A stretch of 63,674 nt of DNA from DATAXP01 sp036272935 (lineage in GTDB: Bacteria; Planctomycetota; Planctomycetia; Pirellulales; PNKZ01), in assembly GCA_036272935.1 (NCBI GenBank), contig DATAXP010000037.1:1-63674 (forward strand), written 5' to 3'. Positions within the stretch are counted from its first letter, which is position 1. Each line of letters starts with the position of its first letter. The position numbers and the translations under genes were made by a program. The notes under the pieces were generated by a model. That model worked only from the letters and a program-made list of their open reading frames with translations, made no database searches and had not been told where the DNA came from. Positions 18,912-27,215 of the stretch are shown here, one piece after another.

Positions 18912-19335
18912 GATGCCGATCCTCAGGTTCTCTCCGCCTAAAGAACCACACAAGCCGTGGATCCGCCGCGGCAGGGTGATCATTGAGTGGACGAATCAAC
19001 ACGGATTCCGCGGAGCAAACGGCCACGAAGAAGATTATCGGTTTGGACCTCGGCAAGGACAACAGCGGGGCCTGCACGCTGTTTGCCATCAAGCTCGCGC
19101 AAGTGGCCCATCGCGGTGCCCTGTTTCCGGCTGGCGCCTGACGATTGGCGGGTGGACTTGCTTATCCCCACCTCGCGTCGTATGCCCACATCTCCCCTTC
19201 CGACCTCGCCGGCCCAGCCGGCACCGCCGCGCGGCGTCTACTGTCCGTTAGCCTCTCGCGGTAGAATGGGGGTGCTCGCCGTCGAGCGTGTCGTCGCCCT
19301 TTCCCGCATCGCGTTTTGAGATCGATTGTTTAGCT
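18912..19335. other. 424-bp region before leuC with no intact gene
   Basis: The region holds a short broken-looking reading frame (18994-19143, listed separately). It also holds a C-rich word repeat at about 19159-19204 (TATCCCCACCTCGCGTCG...CCCACATCTCCCC) that closely resembles the one at 59057-59093. The leuC promoter presumably lies in the remaining sequence near 19240-19330, but I cannot place it with confidence. Confidence 0.4.
18994..19143 (+). pseudogene. Possible gene remnant (short LDLGKD-type reading frame)
   Basis: From a TTG codon, this frame encodes about 49 residues with ATKKIIGLDLGKDNSGAC near its middle and then stops. The IIGLDLG.. pattern is the first beta-hairpin of RNase-H/actin-like folds, as found at the N-terminus of some transposases (IS110 type) and ASKHA proteins. 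No continuation is found in another frame. It may be the 5' stub of a deleted gene or chance coding. Confidence is low. Confidence 0.25.
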
Positions 19336-20760
19336 ATGTCCAGTGCTTCCGCCTCCCCCCGCACGATGCTCGAGAAAATCTGGGACGCTCACGTCGTGGA
19401 GCAAGAGCCGGGCAAGCAGGCCATCCTGTACATCGACCTGCACCTCGTCCACGAAGTAACCAGTCCGCAAGCGTTTGAGGGGTTGCGGCTCGCCGAGCGC
19501 AAGGTGCGCCGACCCGAGCGGACCGTGGCCACGCCCGACCACAATGTCCCCACCACCGATCGCCGGCTGCCGATTGCCGATGCCATCAGCCGCCAGCAGA
19601 TCGACACGCTCAGGAAGAACTGCCAGGAATTCGGCATTCGGCTGTACGATCTGAACGATCCGCAGCAGGGGATCGTACACGTGATCGGCCCCGAGCTGGG
19701 ACGCACGCAGCCGGGGATGACGATCGTCTGCGGCGACAGCCACACCGCCACGCACGGAGCATTCGGGGCACTGGCCTTCGGCATCGGCACCAGCGAGGTC
19801 GAGCACGTGCTGGCCACGCAAACGCTCTTGCAGTCGAAGCCCAAGACGATGGAAATCCGCGTCGACGGTCGCCTGGCGCCGGGCGTCACCGCCAAGGACA
19901 TCATTCTGTACGTCATCGGTCGGCTCACGACCGATGGTGGCACCGGTTACTGCATCGAGTACACCGGCGATGCGATACGCGGACTCAGCATGGAGGAGCG
20001 AATGACGGTCTGCAACATGTCGATCGAAGCGGGCGCCCGGGCCGGGATGATCGCCCCCGACGACACCACGTACAATTATCTCCGCGGGCGGCCGTTCGCT
20101 CCCAAGGATTTCGACGCCGCCGTGGCCCGGTGGCGTGCGCTCCCCAGCGATCCCGGCGCCCGGTACGACCGCGTAGAGGTGTTCCGCGCCGCCGACGTTG
20201 CGCCACAAGTCACCTGGGGAACCAATCCGGCCCAGGTGGCGCCGGTGGGCGACAAGGTTCCGAACCCCGCCGAACTGGCCGACGAGAATGATCGCAAGTC
20301 AGCCGCCAGCGCCCTGGAGTACATGGGCCTGCGTCCCGGCACGCCGCTGACCGAGTTAAAGCTCGACCGGGTGTTCATCGGCTCGTGTACCAACAGTCGG
20401 ATCGAAGACCTGCGGGCCGCCGCCCGCGTGGTGCGCGGCTACCACGTCGACGGCCACGTGCACGCGATGGTCGTCCCCGGCTCTGGCCAGGTGAAGCGCC
20501 AGGCCGAGGCCGAGGGACTCGACCGCGTGTTCACCGAGGCCGGCTTCGAGTGGCGCGAGGCTGGTTGCAGTATGTGCCTCGGAATGAACCCCGACACGCT
20601 TTCGCCGGGTGAGCGCTGCGCGAGCACGAGCAACCGCAACTTCGAAGGCCGCCAAGGCAAGGGAGGCCGCACGCATTTGGTCTCGCCCGCCATGGCCGCC
20701 GCCGCCGCCATCACCGGCCACTTCGTCGATATCCGCGAGTGGAAGTTTCGAACATCTTGA
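19336..20760 (+). CDS. leuC: 3-isopropylmalate dehydratase large subunit
   Basis: A 474-residue aconitase-family protein of normal length for LeuC. With LeuD it isomerises 2- to 3-isopropylmalate in leucine biosynthesis. The three [4Fe-4S] ligands are visible: Cys351 in FIGSCTNSR, and Cys411 and Cys414 in GCSMCLGMN. Other conserved blocks are HLVHEVTSPQAFEGLR, DHNVPT and GDSHTATHGAFG. I chose ATG 19336 because family similarity begins with TMLEKIWDAHVV shortly after. Its partner leuD lies 1.45 kb downstream, after two unrelated genes, which is unusual because leuC and leuD are normally adjacent. Confidence 0.96.
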   Translation: MSSASASPRTMLEKIWDAHVVEQEPGKQAILYIDLHLVHEVTSPQAFEGLRLAERKVRRPERTVATPDHNVPTTDRRLPIADAISRQQIDTLRKNCQEFGIRLYDLNDPQQGIVHVIGPELGRTQPGMTIVCGDSHTATHGAFGALAFGIGTSEVEHVLATQTLLQSKPKTMEIRVDGRLAPGVTAKDIILYVIGRLTTDGGTGYCIEYTGDAIRGLSMEERMTVCNMSIEAGARAGMIAPDDTTYNYLRGRPFAPKDFDAAVARWRALPSDPGARYDRVEVFRAADVAPQVTWGTNPAQVAPVGDKVPNPAELADENDRKSAASALEYMGLRPGTPLTELKLDRVFIGSCTNSRIEDLRAAARVVRGYHVDGHVHAMVVPGSGQVKRQAEAEGLDRVFTEAGFEWREAGCSMCLGMNPDTLSPGERCASTSNRNFEGRQGKGGRTHLVSPAMAAAAAITGHFVDIREWKFRTS

Positions 20761-20774
20761 CGTTTCAACTTCTG

Positions 20775-21191
20775 ATGCCACCCGTTTACCGATCGATGCT
20801 GAACGAAGCGAGCCGTCCATTGGTCGGCGAAAAAGACAATATGCTCGGCGCGCGTATACCACCATACGAGCCTCAGGATATCGTTCCGGACGCAGATCGT
20901 CTGGTTCATCCGAACACGGGCGGGATGTCCGTCGTCAAGAACTGGAGAAAGTTGCCGGCGCTGCTGATCCCGATTCGATTACAGCCAGAACATCCGCCGG
21001 CACGTGGCTCTGATTCCATGGCGATCTTTCGCTATTTGGATCGCGAAATCGACAGTGGTATCCTCGCGACGGATATCTACTTGCGATGGGGGCGAAAGGC
21101 TCACGGCACGATTGAACCGTGTACGACAATGCCCATCGCGCAATACCAGATGGCGTCAACGCAACCTCAATGGTCGATTAGCGAGGCGTAG
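20775..21191 (+). CDS. Tse2-like small protein (possible ADP-ribosyltransferase-type toxin)
   Basis: The product is 138 residues. The central block EPQDIVPDADRLVHPNTGGM (32-51) followed by SV, and the C-terminal HGTIEPCTTMPIAQYQ block (110-125) ending in W133, resemble my memory of the type VI effector Tse2 of Pseudomonas (DIV..DGLY.PDTGG.SV and HY.I.P...Y....W). Tse2 is a cytotoxic protein with an ADP-ribosyltransferase-like fold. The resemblance rests on a few blocks and I could not test it. It starts 14 bp after leuC without a clear Shine-Dalgarno site. Lower GC and rarer codons than leuC suggest acquisition. The next gene, 8 bp downstream, is a candidate partner. It may instead be a harmless member of the wider family. 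Confidence 0.55.
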   Translation: MPPVYRSMLNEASRPLVGEKDNMLGARIPPYEPQDIVPDADRLVHPNTGGMSVVKNWRKLPALLIPIRLQPEHPPARGSDSMAIFRYLDREIDSGILATDIYLRWGRKAHGTIEPCTTMPIAQYQMASTQPQWSISEA

Positions 21192-21199
21192 AATCCGCC

Positions 21200-22138
21200 A
21201 TGCGATACTCCTCCGCTTTCCACGAATCGGTCGAGTTGGTGGTCCGCGTACATCGGCTAATGGCCGAAGGCCGAGGCGACACACCCGAGGCCAATCGGCT
21301 TCGAGCGTTGTCCGAAAAGCCTTGGTATGCAATGACGGAAGCCGAACAGAACCTTGTGAACGGCTTGTCCGCGGATCTTTATGATCTATCGCCAGACACG
21401 CTCGGCCCCGAGCGAACTTCTATCTCGGTGTCGGAATTCAGCCAGCTTCTGTACGCGCGACGCTGGGCCGAAGCGCTACACTATCTACGGGAAAACAAGA
21501 CTCTGATTCGCCGGAGCGAATTGGCGTCGCACCGCGGGGGTATTTGGGCGCAATTGTCGGAGGATCAGGCGGCATTTGAGTTTTACCACTACGCATACTT
21601 GACGGGCGATCGTCTATCCGAATCCGGACTCATTCTGTTCTTGCAAGCAGCAATTTCGGTCCGAGCGTTTGCCGCAGTGAAAGACTTGGCAGAATCATTG
21701 TTCGGCTCAGACAATCCGCCTCCGCTTCGCTTGATGGCCGTGCAATGGCAATTCGCAAGAACGATGATTGAATCTGACGAGATGGACGACGCGATAACCA
21801 GGCGCCTCATATCGACTATCGAAGCCGCGTTGGAGAATCTCAGCACAAGTGAGCGACCAGAGCACCTTCGGTTAATGATTCGCAATGCCCTAGTAACCGT
21901 CGCATGTTGTCATTCCAATCTAGGCGATTTTGGAAAAGCGCATTTCGCTCTGGATCGCGTATTGGCTGAATATCCGAATGATGAAATTGCGAGTCACATG
22001 AAAGCCTTGCTTAACTTCGAATCGACGAACGGCTCCAGCCAGGCTCGATCTGCGCAAGATCGCCGTCATGCTGTACGTGTGTTTGCGCTAACGAAGATTA
22101 TTCCAACGATTTCCATCGGGATGCCCATGGCAGCATGA
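21200..22138 (+). CDS. Hypothetical helical protein inserted between leuC and leuD
   Basis: A 312-residue protein I do not recognise. It is predominantly alpha-helical, with TPR-like patterns (for example LYARRWAEALHYLRENK near 92 and SNLGDFGKAHFALDRVLAEY near 241). The N-terminal 60 residues are charged, and there is no signal peptide. Base composition and codon use are less GC-rich than in leuC and leuD. It is 8 bp downstream of the Tse2-like gene and is probably co-transcribed with it. The pair may have been acquired together, but an immunity role is only a guess: known Tse2 immunity proteins are much smaller. Confidence 0.6.
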   Translation: MRYSSAFHESVELVVRVHRLMAEGRGDTPEANRLRALSEKPWYAMTEAEQNLVNGLSADLYDLSPDTLGPERTSISVSEFSQLLYARRWAEALHYLRENKTLIRRSELASHRGGIWAQLSEDQAAFEFYHYAYLTGDRLSESGLILFLQAAISVRAFAAVKDLAESLFGSDNPPPLRLMAVQWQFARTMIESDEMDDAITRRLISTIEAALENLSTSERPEHLRLMIRNALVTVACCHSNLGDFGKAHFALDRVLAEYPNDEIASHMKALLNFESTNGSSQARSAQDRRHAVRVFALTKIIPTISIGMPMAA

Positions 22139-22209
22139 ACCCGAGCTTTCCGGGCCACTAATTCTCGCGCCGCTTCCGAACTCCTAAATGCCGCGTACAG
22201 TTCTTATCG

Positions 22210-22803
22210 ATGAAAGCTTTCACCACGCACACCGGCCTCGTCGCTCCGATGGATCGGCCGAATGTCGATACCGACCAGATCATCCCGAAGCAATTCCTCA
22301 AGCGGATCGAGCGGACCGGCTTCGGCCAGTTCCTGTTCTGGGATTGGCGTTTTCGCGATGACCGCTCGCCGAATCCGGAGTTCGAGCTGAATCGCCCTGA
22401 AAACCAAGGCGCGACGATTCTGCTGGCGCGGCGGAACTTCGGTTGCGGCAGCAGTCGTGAGCACGCTCCTTGGGCGCTCGAGGATTACGGCTTCCGCGCG
22501 ATCATCGCCCCCAGCTTCGCCGATATCTTCTACAACAACTGCTTCAAGAACGGCCTGCTACCGGTGCGGCTCAGCGAAACCCAGGTGCAAGACTTGTTCG
22601 ACCGCGTCAAGCGCTGGCCGGGCTACAAGCTTACGGTTGATCTCGAGCAGTGCACGCTGAGCGATGAGCACGGACTAAATCTGAAGTTCGAGGTCGAACC
22701 GTTCCGCCGCCACTGCTTGCTCAACGGCCTGGACGACATCGGGCTGACGCTGGCGCACGAATCAAAGATTGCCGAATACGAAGCCGCGCACGGAATCTCC
22801 TAG
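22210..22803 (+). CDS. leuD: 3-isopropylmalate dehydratase small subunit
   Basis: A 197-residue aconitase swivel-domain protein, the small subunit that completes the LeuCD isomerase. Family blocks seen are DTDQIIPKQFLKRIERTGFG near 20-40, RNFGCGSSREHAPWAL near 76-91 and the NNCFKNGLLPV segment near 112-122. Length is normal. It starts directly on ATG 22210, 71 bp after the inserted hypothetical gene, and is followed 34 bp later by a small TPR gene. Confidence 0.96.
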   Translation: MKAFTTHTGLVAPMDRPNVDTDQIIPKQFLKRIERTGFGQFLFWDWRFRDDRSPNPEFELNRPENQGATILLARRNFGCGSSREHAPWALEDYGFRAIIAPSFADIFYNNCFKNGLLPVRLSETQVQDLFDRVKRWPGYKLTVDLEQCTLSDEHGLNLKFEVEPFRRHCLLNGLDDIGLTLAHESKIAEYEAAHGIS

Positions 22804-22837
22804 TTTAGGCGCGGCCTCGTCCCGCGCATTTTTTCAC

Positions 22838-23170
22838 ATGAACCTCCGCCGACAGCGTATCGAGGCGATGCTTGCCGACGAGCCGGGCGATACGTTCCTG
22901 CGCTACAGCCTGGCACTGGAGTGGGACAAGGATGGGGAGCATCAGCGCAGTCTCGATCAACTCGGCGAACTGACTCGCGACCAGCCGCCGTATGTGCCGG
23001 CGTTCTTTATGGCCGCGCAGCAGTTGGTGCGGCTGGCGCGGATCGACGAAGCCCGCAGTATGCTGCGCGCCGGGATCGACGAGGCACGCCGGCAAGGCGA
23101 TTCCCACGCTGCCGCCGAGATGAGCGAGTTGCTGGTCAGCCTTGGCTCGCACGGAGAGGGGACCGCGTAA
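22838..23170 (+). CDS. Small TPR-type protein
   Basis: A 110-residue helical protein with about two TPR-like motifs (FLRYSLALEWDKDGEHQRSL and FFMAAQQLVRLARIDEARSM). I chose ATG 22838, because the frame upstream overlaps the end of leuD. Small proteins of this kind (asking how many entries precede and follow in a list) are common in planctomycetes, but no function is known to me. It is convergent with the GH5 gene, 8 bp apart. Confidence 0.75.
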   Translation: MNLRRQRIEAMLADEPGDTFLRYSLALEWDKDGEHQRSLDQLGELTRDQPPYVPAFFMAAQQLVRLARIDEARSMLRAGIDEARRQGDSHAAAEMSELLVSLGSHGEGTA

Positions 23171-23178
23171 AGCCTGTC

Positions 23179-24198
23179 TCAGCGGTTGTATTCGCACAAG
23201 TAATCCCGCACGAAGGCGCCGAACTCGTTCGGCGTCCGCCAGTCGTCTTTCAGCATTGGTGGACCGCTCACTGGGTGCCAGCACCACGCCGTCGAGTGCA
23301 GCCCTTTGGCTTCGAGGAAGTCGCGCACGAACAGCTTGCCAAAGTCATCGGGGCTGCCGCGATAATGGCGATCGATATCGCGCTGGAATCCCCACTCGGT
23401 GACGATCACCGGCGCGACGGTCTGCAAGTCGTCGAGCGCTTCGGCCCATTGCTTCGGATCGTTCTTCGCGTGGCCGGCGTACACGTGCCAGGCGTAGGCG
23501 ACGTTCTTGCCGTCGAGCAAATCGTTTCGCACGCCGGTCAGCAGGTAGCTCCAGTGATTGCTCGAGACGATGACGACGTTGTCGCCGTGTCGGCGCACAA
23601 TGGCCAACAGCCGGGCGTGATATGGTTTGAGCTGCACCCACTTTTGCCCCACTTCGGGTCGCCAGTCCTCGCTGCTGAAAATCGCTTCGTTCCATAGCTC
23701 GAACAGTACGCGACCGTCGTCGCCCCAGCGGTTGGCAACGGCCTCCCAAAAGCTAGCCGCGAGCTGGAAGCTGGAATCGTACATCTCCTTGGGGCCGCCC
23801 CAGGTGGGAATCTCATAATGCCCGTCGGGCCAGCCGATCACCTTGTATTCGATGATGACGAACAGGCCGTTTTTCAACGCGGCGTCAACATCCTCGGCGA
23901 GGCGATCGAGCACCTGCTCGTGCGGTTGTGTCTTCCAGTACAGCGGGTGCACGGCGATGCGGACGACATTCGCCCGCCAATCCTTGGCGATCGTTTCGTA
24001 GTCCGAGGCTGGCCGGCCCTGACGACTTTGGATCGGATCGCCAACGGCGACGCCGCGCAGCCGGATCGGCTTGCCGTCGTACAGCAGATCCTTGCCGCGC
24101 ACCTCGAGCCGCGCGGTTTGCTCTTCGGCCGCCACCAGGGGTGCGCAACTCCACATCAGCGCGAAGATGCAGACGATCCGCACGATCGTTTGGCACAT
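23179..24198 (-). CDS. Secreted glycoside hydrolase family 5-like (cellulase-type) enzyme
   Basis: The protein has 339 residues with a signal peptide (about 1-23, ending in LVAA). The (beta/alpha)8 hydrolase has Arg80 in RIAVHP, the acid/base Glu171 in FELWNEAIF and the nucleophile Glu268 in VIVTEWGF. His238 and Tyr240 (WHVYAGH) match the conserved GH5 substrate-site pair. It probably cleaves beta-1,4-linked glucans or mannans outside the cytoplasm; the exact subfamily cannot be assigned. It is 3 bp after the SRPBCC gene on the same strand. Confidence 0.88.
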   Translation of the reverse strand: MCQTIVRIVCIFALMWSCAPLVAAEEQTARLEVRGKDLLYDGKPIRLRGVAVGDPIQSRQGRPASDYETIAKDWRANVVRIAVHPLYWKTQPHEQVLDRLAEDVDAALKNGLFVIIEYKVIGWPDGHYEIPTWGGPKEMYDSSFQLAASFWEAVANRWGDDGRVLFELWNEAIFSSEDWRPEVGQKWVQLKPYHARLLAIVRRHGDNVVIVSSNHWSYLLTGVRNDLLDGKNVAYAWHVYAGHAKNDPKQWAEALDDLQTVAPVIVTEWGFQRDIDRHYRGSPDDFGKLFVRDFLEAKGLHSTAWCWHPVSGPPMLKDDWRTPNEFGAFVRDYLCEYNR

Positions 24199-24201
24199 TG
24201 G

Positions 24202-24660
24202 CTACGGACCCTCCGGTATCTGCGGCTCGACCAGGTGAGCCAACAGCGACAGCGATTCTTGCCAGCCGAGATAGCACATTGCGAGTGGAATCGCCGACGG
24301 CAGCCCTTCCTGGACGATCGTCAACTCCGTGCCGCACAGAACACTGCGTAGCGAGATCGTCACCTGCATCTCGCCCGGCAGATTCGGGTCTTCGAACCGA
24401 TCGGTGTAGCGGATTAGCTCGTGCGGCTTCAGTTCCTGGTACGTGCCGCCGAACGAATGGCTCTTGCCCGTGCCGAAGTTGGTAAACGACATGCGGTAGC
24501 TGCCGCCGACCCGCGCGTCCATCTGGTGCACGTTGCCGGTGAACCCATGCGGCGGAAGCCACTTGGCCATGGCCTCAGGCTCGAGGAACGCGCGGTACAC
24601 GCGCTCCGGCGGCGCACGCAGCACGCGGTGCAACCGAACGGTGTTGCCGACTTGCCCCAT
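24202..24660 (-). CDS. SRPBCC (AHSA1/START-like) domain protein
   Basis: A 152-residue protein with the AHSA1/CalC pattern: N-terminal RVLRAPPERVYRAFLEPEAM (13-32), AKWLPPHGF, then GGSYRMSF and GGTYQELKPHELIRYTDRFE. Members bind small hydrophobic ligands or act as stress-related helpers, often beside a regulator. No regulator is adjacent here. It lies between the GH5 and FKBP genes on the same strand. Confidence 0.88.
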   Translation of the reverse strand: MGQVGNTVRLHRVLRAPPERVYRAFLEPEAMAKWLPPHGFTGNVHQMDARVGGSYRMSFTNFGTGKSHSFGGTYQELKPHELIRYTDRFEDPNLPGEMQVTISLRSVLCGTELTIVQEGLPSAIPLAMCYLGWQESLSLLAHLVEPQIPEGP

Positions 24661-24687
24661 CGCTCAACTCCTCGAGGGCTCAGCCCG

Positions 24688-25413
24688 CTACTGGATGCCG
24701 AGCAACTCGACTTCAAACACCAGCACGGCGTTCGGCGGGATGAACGGCGGAGCGCCGGCAGCGCCGTAACCCAGGTCGGGCGGGATGACGAGTTGCCACT
24801 TGTCGCCGACCTTCATCATCGGCAGCGCCTCGATCCACCCCTTGATCGCCTTGTTGACGGGCATGGTCAGCGGCTGACCGCGATCGATCGAGCTGTCGAA
24901 CTTCGCGCCGTTGGTGAGCGTGCCGGTGTAGTCGACCGTAATGGTGTCGGTCGGCTTCGGGCTGGGGCCGTTGCCTTGCTTGAGCACCTTGTATTGCAGG
25001 CCGTCGGGCAGCGTGGTGACGCCCGGCTTGGCCTTGTTGGCCGCCAGGAACGCGTCTCCTTCTTGCTTCATCTTTTCCCCCATTGTCTGTGTCGCCTTCT
25101 GTTGTTCCGCCATGAGCACCTGCTGGAACGCCGCCGCCGCGTCCTGGAGTTCCTGTTCGGTCATCGCGCCCTTGCCACTGACACCATCGCGGATGCCGCG
25201 GATCAGCATCTCGGTATCGACGTGGTCCTTGGCGTTCCGTGCCATGTCGAAGCCCATGGCGTAGCTGTAGCGCTGCTTGGTGTCTCGGAACTCAACCGGC
25301 GCCGCTCCGGCTGGCTGCTGGGCAAGAGCTTGTGAACTGGCAAGTTGGCCAATCGCGAGGGTCGCCCCGCACGCGGTGGCTGCCAGCAGGGCAAGGCAAA
25401 TCTTCGTACGCAT
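24688..25413 (-). CDS. Exported FKBP-type peptidyl-prolyl cis-trans isomerase (FkpA/FklB-like)
   Basis: The product is 241 residues from ATG 25413 (MRTKICLALL). A signal peptide ends around ALAQQ (residue 33). An N-terminal dimerisation domain (about 42-130, with YSYAMGFDMARN) precedes the FKBP domain (about 145-241), which shows VDYTGTL, KFDSS, GWIEALPMMKVGDKW, IPPDLGYG and VFEVELLGI. It assists folding of exported proteins by isomerising Xaa-Pro bonds. A longer frame begins at 25458. Confidence 0.93.
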   Translation of the reverse strand: MRTKICLALLAATACGATLAIGQLASSQALAQQPAGAAPVEFRDTKQRYSYAMGFDMARNAKDHVDTEMLIRGIRDGVSGKGAMTEQELQDAAAAFQQVLMAEQQKATQTMGEKMKQEGDAFLAANKAKPGVTTLPDGLQYKVLKQGNGPSPKPTDTITVDYTGTLTNGAKFDSSIDRGQPLTMPVNKAIKGWIEALPMMKVGDKWQLVIPPDLGYGAAGAPPFIPPNAVLVFEVELLGIQ

Positions 25414-25585
25414 GATCGGTGAACCTCTCGCGTTGTCGTGTTGGCGGGCAAAGCCCAATCAGGCCGAGCGGGCCGGCCAAACTGGCGGTTATCATATTGT
25501 ATACGCCGCCGGCCGTGCAGGAGGGTTGGGCGCTGCGGCGAAGATTTTCGGATTAGTTTCCTGCAAGCTTGGGGCCGGTCAAACG

Positions 25586-27121
25586 TTAAGCATCGACTCC
25601 ACCGCCACGTTGCTCGGTCAGCTCGATCGCCGTCAGCAGGCCGCGAGCCTTGTTAAGGGTTTCCTGGTATTCGCTTTCGGGCACGCTGTCGGCCACGATC
25701 CCCGCCCCCGCTTGCACATAGGCTGTGTCGTCTTGCACCACGATCGTTCGCAGCGCGATGCACGTGTCCATGTTGCCGTTGAAGTCCGCGTACCCCACCG
25801 CGCCGGCATAGGGCCCGCGACGATGCGGCTCCAGCTCGTCAATGATCTCCATCGCGCGCACCTTCGGCGCTCCTGAGACGGTACCGGCAGGCAGGCAGGC
25901 ACGCAGGGCATCGAAGGCGTCGCGCCCCGGGGCGAGCTGCCCGTTGACGTTCGACGTGATGTGCATCACGTGGCTGTAGCGCTCGATGGTCATCACGTCG
26001 GTCAGCTCGACGGAGCCGTAACGGGCCACGCGGCCCACGTCGTTGCGCCCCAAGTCGACCAGCATCACGTGCTCGGCACGCTCCTTGGGGTCTGCCAACA
26101 GTTCTTCGGCCAGTTGCCGATCCTGCTCGTCGGTAGCCCCGCGGCGGCGCGTGCCCGCCAGCGGACGCACCGTGATCCGCCCGCCGACCACGCGCACCAG
26201 AATTTCCGGCGAACTGCCGACCAGTGTGGCGCTCGGCGTGCGCAGGTAGAACATGAATGGACTGGGGTTCACCACCCGCAGCGAACGGTAAATCTCGAAT
26301 GGCGGGGCCGAGATTGTCGTCCGCAGCCGCTGGCTGAGCACCACCTGGAAAATGTCGCCGGCGCGGATGTACTCCAGGCAGCGTTCGACGGCGGCGCAAA
26401 ACCGCTCCTTGGGAAAGTCGCAATCATAGCGCGGTGCGAGCTTCGCCGCAGGATCAATATCGGCCATGTGTACCGGTTGCGCCGGTGCGTCGAGACGTTC
26501 GACCAGGCGATCGATCTTGCGGCAGGCCTCGTCGTAGGCGGCACGCAGATCGCCGGGATGCTCGTCGAGCCGGGCCATCGCCACCACGGTGATCGTCTTG
26601 GCCACGTTGTCGAACACGACCATCGTGTCGTAGAACGCGAACGACAGATCAGGCAGGCCACGATCGTCGGGCGGGGCGTTCGGCAGCCGTTCGATGTACC
26701 GCACCGTGTCGTAACCGGCGTAGCCAACCGCCCCGGAACAGAACGGCGGCAGCTCGGGCAACGTGGCAGCACGCAGCGCATCGACGCGGCGCTTCAACTC
26801 GGCCAGCGGATCGGCAGCGGTGAGCCGTTCGGTCGGTTGCGGCCGGCCATCGCGGCCCACCCGCGTGACGGCGACCTGCGTGGCATGCGCTTCGACCAGC
26901 AGGAACGGCTCCGCCGCAAGGAAGCTGTACCGCCCAACTTTCTCGCCACCGACGACGCTTTCGAACAAGCACGCACACATCCCCGCGTCGAGCCGAGCGA
27001 ACGCGGTCACCGGCGTCAACGTATCGCCGGTGAGCCGACGATACACCGGCGCGAGGTGCATGCCCTCGGCAACCTTGGAGAAGCGATCGAAATCGGGAAA
27101 GTGCTGCACGGCGATCGACAT
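25586..27121 (-). CDS. trpE: Anthranilate synthase component I
   Basis: A 511-residue chorismate-utilising enzyme. The tryptophan feedback site appears as CLFESVVGGEKVGRYSF (51-67). The C-terminal catalytic domain has LAGTRRRG, LVDLGRNDVGRVA, PAGTVSGAPK and GYADFNGNMDTCIALRT. It makes anthranilate from chorismate for tryptophan synthesis, with a glutamine amidotransferase partner (trpG) that is not in this window. PabB is the alternative, but the LLES-type inhibitor motif and the length favour TrpE. Confidence 0.93.
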   Translation of the reverse strand: MSIAVQHFPDFDRFSKVAEGMHLAPVYRRLTGDTLTPVTAFARLDAGMCACLFESVVGGEKVGRYSFLAAEPFLLVEAHATQVAVTRVGRDGRPQPTERLTAADPLAELKRRVDALRAATLPELPPFCSGAVGYAGYDTVRYIERLPNAPPDDRGLPDLSFAFYDTMVVFDNVAKTITVVAMARLDEHPGDLRAAYDEACRKIDRLVERLDAPAQPVHMADIDPAAKLAPRYDCDFPKERFCAAVERCLEYIRAGDIFQVVLSQRLRTTISAPPFEIYRSLRVVNPSPFMFYLRTPSATLVGSSPEILVRVVGGRITVRPLAGTRRRGATDEQDRQLAEELLADPKERAEHVMLVDLGRNDVGRVARYGSVELTDVMTIERYSHVMHITSNVNGQLAPGRDAFDALRACLPAGTVSGAPKVRAMEIIDELEPHRRGPYAGAVGYADFNGNMDTCIALRTIVVQDDTAYVQAGAGIVADSVPESEYQETLNKARGLLTAIELTEQRGGGVDA

Positions 27122-27142
27122 TTAGAGACACCGCTCATGGCT

Positions 27143-27208
27143 CGTTATGGCAGGGTCTCCCGACCATGCCATGAACCGTAGCACGGTCGGGAGACCGTGC
27201 TACAACGG
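27143..27208. repeat. Double-hairpin palindromic repeat, family A copy 1
   Basis: Two adjacent hairpins share a GGTCGGGAGACC core. The second is perfect: GTAGCACGGTC (27178-27188), loop GGGA, GACCGTGCTAC (27193-27203). The first is built on ATGGCA...TGCCAT around GGTCTCCCGACC. It lies between trpE and the sialidase-like gene. Copies 2 and 3 are at 32637-32697 and 33171-33234. It could act as a transcription terminator or be a non-autonomous mobile repeat. Confidence 0.8.
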
Positions 27209-27215
27209 GGGCAGG

